Part shown: one piece after another, positions 27,907 through 36,021 of the stretch
How the letters are laid out: each line of letters opens with the position of its first letter
Numbering within the stretch: position 1 is the stretch's first letter
DNA from: DASSQJ01 sp963772645
Lineage (GTDB): Bacteria; Actinomycetota; Actinomycetes; Actinomycetales; Dermatophilaceae
Length of the DNA stretch: 64,000 bases
Direction of reading: 5' to 3'
NCBI GenBank assembly: GCA_963772645.1
Contig: CAVYYD010000010.1
Span: 310,001 to 374,000 of the forward strand
Position numbers and translations under genes: made by a program
The notes under the pieces: model-generated
What the model saw: only the letters and a program-made list of their open reading frames with translations
Told to the model about the DNA's origin: nothing
Database searches by the model: none

Positions 27907-28268
27907 GAGAGGTCCCAGCGGAGCAGCCCACGGTGGGCGGCGTGGACCAGCCCGAGCAGCACGACGGCGGCGAAGACGACGACCTCGACGACCGAGGCCA
28001 CCCCGAGCGTCGCGTCGCGCAGGACGAGCGCCCACGGGAAGAGGTAGACGGCGTCGACGGCGATGACGACGTAGAGGAAGGCGAACGAGATGTACCGCAC
28101 CTGGTGCTGGGCCCACCCCGAGCCCACCGGGTCGACCCCCGACTCGTAGGTCCGTAGCCCCGCCTCGGTGACCGCCCGCGGCGCGACGAGCCGGCGCACG
28201 ACCATCGCGGCGGTGACCAGGAGCACTCCCGCCAGGACGACGGCCGCGACGACGAGGTATCCCTCCAT
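27903..28268 (-). CDS. nuoA2: Complex I subunit A, second cluster
   Basis: This is a 121-residue three-helix membrane subunit. The NuoA signature is present as RTYESGVDPVGSGWAQHQVRY and the membrane acid region VYLFPWALVLR. It is the first gene of the nuoA2-N2 operon, with its ATG at 28268. It is divergent from korA across 147 bp, so the two operons probably share a control region. Confidence 0.88.
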   Translation of the reverse strand: MEGYLVVAAVVLAGVLLVTAAMVVRRLVAPRAVTEAGLRTYESGVDPVGSGWAQHQVRYISFAFLYVVIAVDAVYLFPWALVLRDATLGVASVVEVVVFAAVVLLGLVHAAHRGLLRWDLS

Positions 28269-28340
28269 GCCGCCCAGCGTAGCCGCGCCCCGCCCGCACG
28301 CATTGTGGGAAGCCGCGCCACGCTGCCGGTCGCACGGACG

Positions 28341-28346
28341 TACGAT
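28341..28346 (+). promoter_or_regulatory. Candidate -10 element for korAB
   Basis: TACGAT, followed by GAAAAGG, stands 70 nt before the proposed korA start, inside the divergent nuoA2-korA gap. A convincing -35 element is not seen at the right distance. The gap (28269-28415) must hold promoters for both operons. Confidence 0.3.
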
Positions 28347-28415
28347 GAAAAGGCGCCGTGCCCGCACACCTGTCGGACCCGGCCACCGACTCGCTCCGAC
28401 CCTCCGGGACATCCC

Positions 28416-30280
28416 TTGACCAGCAAGACCGTCCAGACCCTCGACCGCGTCGTCATCCGGTTCGCCGGCGACTCCGGGGATGGGATGCAGCTCACCGGCG
28501 ACCGCTTCACCTCCGACACGGCGGCGGTCGGCAACGACCTCTCGACGCTGCCCAACTTCCCCGCCGAGATCCGCGCCCCGCAGGGCACCCTGCCCGGCGT
28601 CTCGAGCTTCCAGCTCCACTTCGCCGACCACGACGTGCTCACCCCCGGCGACGCCCCCGACGTGCTCGTCGCGATGAACCCGGCGGCGCTCAAGGCCAAC
28701 ATCGCGGACCTGCCCCGCGGCGCCAGCATCATCGTCGACACCGACATGTTCACCGGCCGCAACCTCGCCAAGGTCGGCTACGACGCCAACCCGCTCGAGG
28801 ACGGAAGCCTCGACTCCTGGCAGGTGCACCCGGTGGCGCTCACCTCGATCACGGTCGAGGCGCTCTCCGGGTTCGACGGGCTGACCCGAAAGGAGAAGGA
28901 GCGGGCGAAGAACATGTTCGCCCTGGGCCTCCTGTCGTGGATGTACACCCGGCCCACCACGGGCACCGAGACCTTCCTCGAGAAGAAGTTCGGGGCCCGC
29001 CCCCAGCTGCTCGAGGCCAACCTCACCGCCCTGCGCGCCGGCTGGAACTTCGGCGAGACCACCGAGGAGTTCGGGTCCTCCTACGTCGTCGCCCCGGCCG
29101 TGATGCCCCCGGGCACCTACCGCAACATCACCGGCAACGTCGCGCTGGCCCTCGGGCTGGTCGCCGCCGCGCACCGCACCGGGCGTCCGCTCGTCCTCGG
29201 CTCCTACCCCATCACCCCGGCCTCCGACGTCCTGCACACCCTCGCCGGCCTGAAGCGGCACGGGGTCACCACCATCCAGGCGGAGGACGAGATCGCCGGC
29301 ATCGGCATCGCCCTCGGCGCCTCGTACGGCGGCGCGGTCGGGGTGACGACCACCTCCGGCCCGGGGCTGGCCCTGAAGTCGGAGACGGTTGGCCTGGCCG
29401 TCTCGCTCGAGCTGCCGCTCGTCGTCGTCGACATCCAGCGCGGCGGCCCCTCCACGGGGTTGCCGACCAAGACCGAGCAGGCCGACCTGCTCCAGGCGAT
29501 GTTCGGCCGCAACGGCGAGTCACCGGTCGCGGTGCTCGCGCCGTGCACCCCGGCCGACTGCTTCACCGTGGCGATGGAGGCCGTCCGGATCGCGACCCGC
29601 TACCGCACGCCGGTGCTCCTGCTCTCCGACGGCTACCTCGCCAACGGGTCCGAGCCGTGGGCGGTCCCCGGCGTCGCGGAGCTCCCCGACCTCCACGTCG
29701 ACCTCGCCGACGGGCCGAACGACACCGACGCGTCGGGCGAGCCGGTCTTCCACCCCTACCGCCGGGACCCCGAGTCGCTGGCCCGGCCGTGGGCGGTCCC
29801 CGGGACCCCGGGGCTCGAGCACCGGATCGGGGGCATCGAGAAGGCCGACGTGACCGGCAACATCTCCTACGACCCCGACAACCACGACCTGATGGTGCGG
29901 CTGCGCCAGGCGAAGGTCGACGGCATCGAGGTCCCCGAGCTCGAGGTCGAGGACCCCAGCGGGCAGGCCCGCGTCCTCGTCCTCGGCTGGGGCTCGACCT
30001 ACGGCCCGATCGCGGCCGCGACCCGCGTCGTGCGCAACGCGGGCGCCCGCTCGCCCGCGCGCACCTGCGCCACCTCAACCCCCTTCCGGGCAACCTCGGG
30101 GAGGTGCTTCGCGGCTACGAGCGCGTCGTCGTCCCGGAGATGAACCTCGGCCAGCTCGCGCTGCTGCTGCGGGCCGAGTTCCTCGTCGACGTCCGGTCGT
30201 ACACGGCGGTGCGCGGCCTGCCCTTCACCACGGTCGAGCTCGCCGACGTCCTCTCCCGAACCCTCGAGGAGCTCACGTGA
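28416..30280 (+). CDS. korA: 2-oxoacid:ferredoxin oxidoreductase, fused gamma-alpha subunit (KorA), one apparent frameshift
   Basis: This is the large subunit of an oxygen-tolerant actinobacterial-type 2-oxoglutarate (2-oxoacid):ferredoxin oxidoreductase, which oxidises a 2-oxoacid to acyl-CoA and CO2 while reducing ferredoxin. The N-terminal gamma domain (about 1-190) shows FAGDSGDGMQLTGDRFTSD. The alpha/pyrimidine domain shows SYPITPASDVLH, EDEIAGIGIALGASYGG and QRGGPSTGLPTKTEQ. The frame breaks near 30050: one base is missing between VRNAGAR and ARAHLRHLNPLPGN. The corrected length is about 621 residues. TTG at 28416 is the best start that I see; no strong ribosome-binding site supports it. 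Its stop overlaps korB. Confidence 0.86.
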
Positions 30281-31365
30281 CCACCACCGACCTGGGGATG
30301 CCGGTCGCCGGCCTCCAGCACGTCCCCCACCTGGCGCCCGACGGCGCGCCGCAGACGAAGAAGGACTTCACCTCCGACCAGGAGGTGCGCTGGTGCCCCG
30401 GGTGCGGCGACTACGTCATCCTCGCCGCCGTCCAGTCCTTCCTCCCCGAGCTCGGGCCTGCGCCGCGAGAACATCGTCTTCGTCTCCGGCATCGGGTGCT
30501 GCTCACGCTTCCCCTACTACCTCGACACCTACGGGATGCACTCGATCCACGGTCGCGCCCCGGCGATCGCGACCGGGCTGGCCACCTCGCGGCCCGACCT
30601 GTCGGTGTGGGTCGTCACCGGCGACGGCGACGCCCTCTCGATCGGGGGCAACCACCTCATCCACGCCCTGCGCCGCAACGTCAACATCACGATCCTGCTC
30701 TTCAACAACCAGATCTACGGGCTGACCAAGGGCCAGTACTCGCCCACGTCGCGGCCGGGTTCGGTCACCAAGTCCACCCCCCTGGGGTCGGTCGACACCC
30801 CGTTCAACCCGGTCTCGCTCGCGCTCGGGGCCGAGGCGAGCTTCGTCGCCCGGGTCATGGAGTCCGACCGCGCCGAGCTCAAGGAGGTCCTGCGGGCCGC
30901 GGCGGAGCACCGCGGTGCGTCCCTGGTCGAGATCTACCAGAACTGCCCGATCTTCAACGACGGCGCGTTCGAGGTGCTCAAGGACCGCTCGCAGCAGGAA
31001 GCGCGGATCGTCCGCCTGCGGGCCGGGGAGCCGGTCACCGTCGGCGCGGACCAGGGGCGTCGGGTGCTCGTGCGCACACCCGGCGGAGGGATGGAGTTCG
31101 TCCCCGAGGCGAGGAGGCCGGCCGCGAGGTCGTCGTCCACGACCCCGCTCGCGAGGACCCGAGCCAGGCCTTCGCCCTCTCCCGCCTCGACTCGGTCGAG
31201 ATGACGCACGTCCCGATGGGCATCTTCCGCCAGGTGTCCCGGCCGACCTACGACGACGTCGTGCGCGCCCAGGTGGCCGGGGCGGTCGACGCGGCGGGCG
31301 GTCCGCCCACCGACGAGGACCTCGCCGAGCTGCTCCGCGGACGCGACACGTGGACCGTGGGGTGA
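30277..31365 (+). CDS. korB: 2-oxoacid:ferredoxin oxidoreductase beta subunit (KorB), two compensating apparent frameshifts
   Basis: This TPP- and Fe-S-binding subunit partners KorA. It shows the WCPGCGDYVILAA motif, GIGC followed by SRFPYY, and the TPP-binding GDGDALSIGGNHLIHALRRN. Its 363-codon span keeps frame overall but is shifted in the middle. An extra C near 30457 precedes RRENIVFVSGIGC, and a missing G near 31108-31110 restores the frame at EEAGREVVVHDP. Because both shifts are single G/C changes and the protein is otherwise conserved, I treat them as sequence errors. The GTG start overlaps the korA stop by 4 bp, so the pair is coupled. Confidence 0.87.
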   Translation: MTTTDLGMPVAGLQHVPHLAPDGAPQTKKDFTSDQEVRWCPGCGDYVILAAVQSFLPELGPAPREHRLRLRHRVLLTLPLLPRHLRDALDPRSRPGDRDRAGHLAARPVGVGRHRRRRRPLDRGQPPHPRPAPQRQHHDPALQQPDLRADQGPVLAHVAAGFGHQVHPPGVGRHPVQPGLARARGRGELRRPGHGVRPRRAQGGPAGRGGAPRCVPGRDLPELPDLQRRRVRGAQGPLAAGSADRPPAGRGAGHRRRGPGASGARAHTRRRDGVRPRGEEAGREVVVHDPAREDPSQAFALSRLDSVEMTHVPMGIFRQVSRPTYDDVVRAQVAGAVDAAGGPPTDEDLAELLRGRDTWTVG

Positions 31366-31372
31366 CCGCGGC

Positions 31373-32441
31373 GTGACCGGCGGGCCGCCCCCGCCGGAAG
31401 CGTCGTCCGCCACGGCACCAGCGGCCGCCGCCTCGCCCGCCGGGTCCCCGGCCGCCGCCTCGGGGCCGGTCGGGCCCCCGGACGGCCCCGGGGAGCTCCG
31501 CCGGGGGACGGCCTACGGCTTCCTGGCCTACGGCATCTGGGGGCTCTTCCCGCTGTACTTCGCGGCGCTGGCGCCCGGTCGGGCGCGTTCGAGGTGCTCG
31601 CCCACCGCATCCTGTGGACGCTCACCGTCTGTGCGCTGGTCCTCCTCGTCCGGCGCGACCTCGCCTGGGTCCGGCGCGTTCGCCCGCCGCCCGCGGCTCG
31701 TCGCCGGCATCACCCTCGCCGGACTGCTCATCGCGGCGAACTGGACGGTCTACGTGCTCGCCGTGCTCACCGGGCGCACCTACGAGGCAGCCCTCGGCTA
31801 CTTCCTCAACCCCATCGTCACCGTGGCCCTCGGGGTCCTCGTCCTTCGCGAGCGGCTCCGGGTCGGGCAGTGGGTGGCGGTCGGCATCGGCGCGGTCGCC
31901 GCCGTCTACCTCACGGTCGCCGGTGGGGTCGTCCCGTGGATCCCGCTGGCCCTGGCGTTCTCGTTCGGGCTGTACGGCCTGACGAAGAAGAAGGTCGGGG
32001 CCACCCTCGCCGCCATGCACTCGCTGGCCGCCGAGACGACGGTGCTCGCGCCGGTCGCGGTCGTCGTCCTCGTCGTCCTCGCCGCCCGGGACGCCACGAC
32101 CTTCACCGGGCACGGACCGTGGCACACCTCGCTGCTCGTCCTCTCCGGGGTCGTCACGGCGGTGCCGCTGCTCCTCTTCGCCGCCGCGGCGCGCCGCATC
32201 CCGCTGGTCACCGTCGGGCTCATCCAGTTCGTCACCCCGATGCTCCAGCTCCTGGTCGGGGTCGCCCTGCTCGGTGAGCACGTCAGCGTCGGCTGTGGGT
32301 CGGCTTCGGCATCGTCTGGCTGGCCCTCGTCGTCCTCACCTGGGACTCAGTGCGCGCGGCCCGGTCGACCCGCTCCAACGCCGGGCGGCCGCGGCGATCG
32401 CCGACGACGAGCTCGCCGAGGCCGCCGAGCCCTGCCCCTGA
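31373..32441 (+). CDS. rarD: RarD-type EamA permease, about four apparent frameshifts
   Basis: This drug/metabolite-transporter-superfamily protein is close to RarD. After an Ala/Pro-rich N-terminal stretch, GTAYGFLAYGIWGLFPLYFAAL is the RarD signature. Later helices such as LGYFLNPIVTVALGVLVLRERL, FSFGLYGLTKKKVGAT and VTVGLIQFVTPMLQLLVG are intact. The frame shifts near 31580, 31675, 32288 and 32388 (three missing bases, one extra). Restoring them gives 356 residues and a clean stop at 32439-32441. It starts GTG 7 bp after korB, perhaps in the same transcript. With this many indels it is either a pseudogene or poorly sequenced. Confidence 0.75.
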
Positions 32442-32443
32442 GG

Positions 32444-32489
32444 GTCGGGTGCTCAGGTGGTCGCCCCGGCAGCCGCCTGGGCACCCGAC
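32444..32489. repeat. 46-nt palindromic repeat, copy 2 (inverted)
   Basis: The arms GTCGGGTGCTCAGG and CCTGGGCACCCGAC pair with one G-T wobble. This is copy 1 in inverted orientation, with 43 of 46 bases identical. It lies in the 60-bp convergent gap between rarD and the lactone oxidase gene, where it could act as a bidirectional terminator. Confidence 0.75.
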
Positions 32490-32501
32490 GGCGGCCGCGC
32501 C

Positions 32502-33805
32502 TCAGTCACCGAGGAGGTGGCGGACGTGGTCGTTGGTGAAGCGGCGGTCGGGGTCGAGCCGGTCGCGCACCGCACGGAAGTCGTCGAAACGGGGGTAGAG
32601 CCGGCGCAGGTCCTCGGCGCCGAGGCTGTGCAGCTTGCCCCAGTGCGGCCGGCCCCGCGTGCTCGGCGACGATCCGCTCGAAGGCGGCGAAGTACCGCCG
32701 GAACCCCATCCGGTGGTACTGGTGCACCGCGACGTAGGCGTTGTCCCGCTCGTACGCCGTGGACAGCCAGATGTCGTCGGCGCCGATGAACCGCACCTCG
32801 ACGGGGAAGGGCAGCGGCTCGCGTGTGCGCTCGATCCACCGGCCGCAGCTCGCGGAGCACCTCGCCGACCGAGGCGCGCGGGACCGCGTACTCGCTCTCG
32901 ACGAACCGAACCTCGCGGGTGCTGCAGAACACCCGCCACGAGTCGTCGACGTACTCGCGGGCACCGAGCGCCCGGGCGCTGACCCCGTTGACCCGCGGGA
33001 CGATGCCCGGTGCCAGCGACGAGGCGCGGTTGACCACCTCGTAGACCCGGTTCGCGAGCAGGTCGTCGTCGAGCCACCGCCGCCACCCGGGCAGCGGCCG
33101 CGCCCGCCCACCCGCTGGCACCCGGTCGTTGCGCTTGACCAGCGCACGGTCCGTGTGCGGGAACCAGTGCACGTCGAGGTGGTCGTGGGCGTCGGCCTCC
33201 TCCTGGATCCGTTCGAGGAGCGCCGAGAACGCCTCCCCCGACTCCCGGGCACGCAGCCGGAACGCCGGGACGCACTGCAGCTCCACCTCGACGACGACCC
33301 CGAGCGCGCCGAGCCCCACCCGGGCGGCCTGGAACACCTCCGGCTGCTCGGCGGCCGAGCAGGTGAGCAGCGAGCCGTCGGCGAGCACGAGGGTGAGCCC
33401 GCACACCGCATCGGCGATGCCTCGCCGCCGGGTCCCGGTGCCGTGCGTCCCCGTGGCCACGGCCCCGCTCATCGTCTGGCGGTCGATGTCGCCGAGGTTC
33501 GGCAGCGCCAGGCCAAGGGCCTGCAGGGCCGGGTTCAGCTCGTGCAGCGTCGTCCCCGCCAGGACGCGCACCCGCATCCGGTCCCGGTCGACCGCCACGA
33601 TGCCGGCCAGGCCCTCGAGCCGCAGGAGCAGCCCGTCGGTCGCGACGAGCGGGGTGAAGGAGTGCCCGGCGCCCGCCACCCGGACCGCGGCGCCGCGGGC
33701 ACCGGCGCCCCGCACCGCCGCGACCACCCCGTCCACCGTCGACACCTGGGAGACCGCCGACGGGTGCGCCTCGACGTTGCCGGCCCAGTTCCGCCACGCG
33801 CTCAT
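32502..33805 (-). CDS. D-arabinono-1,4-lactone oxidase-like FAD oxidoreductase, two apparent frameshifts
   Basis: This FAD-dependent sugar-lactone oxidase is of the aldonolactone/L-gulonolactone oxidase family. The N-terminal FAD-binding domain shows VRVAGAGHSFTPLV, whose His may carry the flavin, with LPNLGDIDRQTMSGAVATGTHGTG. The C-terminal ALO domain closes with RPHWGKLHSL, carrying the catalytic-site Lys, and FTNDHVRHLLGD. One extra base near 32842 (before RWIERTREPLPFP) and one near 32657 (before RPHWGK) break the frame. Removing both gives 433 residues. The ATG at 33805 overlaps the stop of the upstream deaminase/aldolase (ATGA). Confidence 0.82.
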
Positions 33806-34977
33806 CCGAAGCTCCGTCCCTCGCCGCGGTAGGTCGGGCACGCTGCCGGCGAGCGCCCCGCCACGCACCAGGTGCAGCACGTCGAACCGCTCGAGCAGCT
33901 CGCCCGCCTTGGCCCCACGCATCCAGACCCGGTCGCCGAGCCGCAGCCCGTCGACGCCCCGACCGCGCACCGGAGTCTGCACCTCCCCGGCGGCCTCGGT
34001 GCGCAGCAGCGACCACCCCCGCCGCACCGGCGAGGGCACCCGCGACCAGCCGGGCCCGCCGCTGGCGACGTAGCCGCCGCCGAAGGCCGTGACGACGCCG
34101 CTCGCCGGCCGGCGCACGACCGGGAGCGCGAAGGCCAACGCCGGGCGCGGGGCGAAGTCGTCGTAGCCGTCGAACAGGGTCGGCGCGTAGAGGCCCGACC
34201 CGGCGGCGAGCTCGGTGACGGCGCGGTCGGCCGCGAACCGGTGGAGGCTGCCGGTGCCCCCGGCGTTGACGAAGGCGAGGTCCGCGACCTCCCGGACGGC
34301 GGCCACCACCGCGGCCCGCCGGTCGCTCAGCTCGGCGTCCGAGCGCCGCTTGAGCAGCCGGATGTGCGGCCCGGAGTCGGGCAGTCCGGCGACCTGGGCG
34401 TCGTAGAACATCAGCCCGCGCACCTCCAGGCCCGCGCCCGCGGCCGCGCGCACGACACGCGAGCGCCTCGGCCGGGGTCCGCGTCGGCGAGCGGCGGACG
34501 CCGAGGTGGAGACGGCCCGAGCCGCAGCGAGGCGTCGACGTCGAGGGCCACCCCGAGCCCGCGGGCGCCGTCCCCGAGCGTGTCACGCAGCCAGTCGACG
34601 TGCTCGGCGGAGTCGACGGTCAGCGTCACCTCCCGGCGGAGCAGGTCGCTCGGCCGCGACGGCGCGCAGGGCGCGGCGCGTCGACCGAGGGGTAGGCGAC
34701 GAAGACGTCCCGCAGGCCACCGCGCACGAGCCAGACCGCCTCGTCGGCGGTGTAGGCCATGACGCCGGAGAACCCCGGGCGGGCCAGCACCCGCTCGAGC
34801 ACCGCACCGGCAGCGCACCGACTTCGAGGCCACCCGGACCGGGCGGCCGGCCGCCCGCCGCACGAGGTCGTCGGCGTTGTGCTCGAGCGCGTCGAGGTCG
34901 AGCACGGCGAGCGGGGCGGCGAGCCCGGCGGTCGCGGACTCCCACCGCTGCACCACCTCGTCCGGCACCGACACCAC
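33802..34977 (-). CDS. PLP-dependent amino acid deaminase/aldolase (alanine-racemase-like N-terminus), about six apparent frameshifts
   Basis: This fold-type III PLP enzyme is of the D-threonine-aldolase/amino acid deaminase type. The PLP lysine lies in RVASKSVR, after LAAPLAVLDLDALEHNADDL. Further conserved pieces are SGVMAYTADEAVWL, LTVDSAEHVDWL, EVRGLMFYDAQVAG and HLVRGG. The pieces sit in different frames: single extra bases are inferred near 34806, 34677, 34650, 34513, 34456 and 33826. Removing six bases gives 389 codons ending YRGEGRSFG-stop, the usual C-terminus, with ATGA overlap to the lactone oxidase. The apparent fusion of the two genes is an artefact of the last indel. Confidence 0.75.
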
Positions 34978-34995
34978 GCCCGCGACTGTAGTGCG

Positions 34996-36021
34996 TCAGC
35001 CGGCGCGGGTGACGACCCCCGTGGCGAGGGCGTACAGGGCGTCGCGCGCCTCGCCGGGCGGCAGCGGGCCGAGGACCTCCTGGGCCTGGCGGGCGACGGC
35101 CTCGGTGTGGGCCCGGGCCCGCTCCATGGCGGCATGTCCACGCAGCAGGGTCAGCGCCTCCTCGAGCCGGTCGTCTGCGGTGAGGTCGCCGGTGAGCAGC
35201 TCCCGCAGGCGAGCATCGGCCGGGTCGGTGGAGGCCAGCACGTAGAGCACCGGCAGGGTCCGCTTGCCCTCGCGCAGGTCGGTGCCCGGCGTCTTGCCGG
35301 TCTCGTCGGCGTCGGAGGCGATGTCGATGAGGTCGTCGGCCAGCTGGAAGGCGACGCCGAGCCGTTCGCCGAACTCCCGCATCGTCGAGACGACCTGCGG
35401 CGGGCAGCCGGCGAACATCGCGCCGTAGCGGGCGGCGGTGGCGATGAGCACGCCGGTCTTGTCGGCGAGGACCCCGAGGTAGTACTCGACCGGGTCGACG
35501 CCGGCGGGGGCCGGCCGGTCGTCGCGGATCTGGCCGGCGCAGAGCCGGACGAAGGTCTGGGCCTGGATCTTCACGGCTTCGGGGCCGAGGTCGGCGACGA
35601 TGTCGGAGGCCGTGCCGAAGAGGAGGTCGCCGACCAGGATGGCCGTGGAGTTGTCGTAGAGCGCGTTGGCGCTCGGCGCCCCGCGGCGCACGTCCGCCTC
35701 GTCCATCACGTCGTCGTGGTAGAGCGAGGCCAGGTGGGTCAGCTCGACCCCGGCCGCGGCCGCGACGACGCGCTCGTCCACTCCCGAGCCCAGTTCGGCG
35801 GCCAGCAGGGTGAGCAGCGGGCGGAACCGCTTGCCGCCGGCGGCGACGAGGTGGGCGCTGGCCCCGGCGATGAACGGGTCGTCGTGGTCGACCCGCTCCT
35901 CGATGAGGGCGTTGACCGCCGCGAGCCCGTCGGTGAGCCGCCCGCGCAGCGCCTCGCTCGCGCCCGGGAGGGCGAGCACCGATGGCGTGCCCCGCGACCC
36001 GGTCACGGCAGCCGCGCTCAC
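34996..36021 (-). CDS. Polyprenyl diphosphate synthase (menaquinone side chain)
   Basis: This trans-prenyltransferase elongates a prenyl diphosphate with IPP, most likely making the C40-C45 side chain of menaquinone. Both aspartate motifs are intact: DDVMD at 103-107, followed by RRG, and DDLID at 229-233. GGKRFRPLL near the N-terminus is the IPP-binding signature. The length is 341 residues. Its GTG start overlaps the nuoN1 stop (GTGA), making it the translationally coupled last gene of the nuoA-N operon. Chain length cannot be read with certainty from the residues before DDVMD. Confidence 0.92.
   Translation of the reverse strand: MSAAAVTGSRGTPSVLALPGASEALRGRLTDGLAAVNALIEERVDHDDPFIAGASAHLVAAGGKRFRPLLTLLAAELGSGVDERVVAAAAGVELTHLASLYHDDVMDEADVRRGAPSANALYDNSTAILVGDLLFGTASDIVADLGPEAVKIQAQTFVRLCAGQIRDDRPAPAGVDPVEYYLGVLADKTGVLIATAARYGAMFAGCPPQVVSTMREFGERLGVAFQLADDLIDIASDADETGKTPGTDLREGKRTLPVLYVLASTDPADARLRELLTGDLTADDRLEEALTLLRGHAAMERARAHTEAVARQAQEVLGPLPPGEARDALYALATGVVTRAG

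Noticed and set aside
19207..28268. Second nuo cluster as a recent duplication of the first
   Set aside because: The paralogues differ strongly in sequence, length and tails, so the two clusters are old and distinct.
32502..34977. Apparent fusion of deaminase/aldolase with lactone oxidase
   Set aside because: The alternate frame restores the usual aldolase end YRGEGRSFG-stop overlapping an ATG for the oxidase. The fusion arises from one extra base near 33826.
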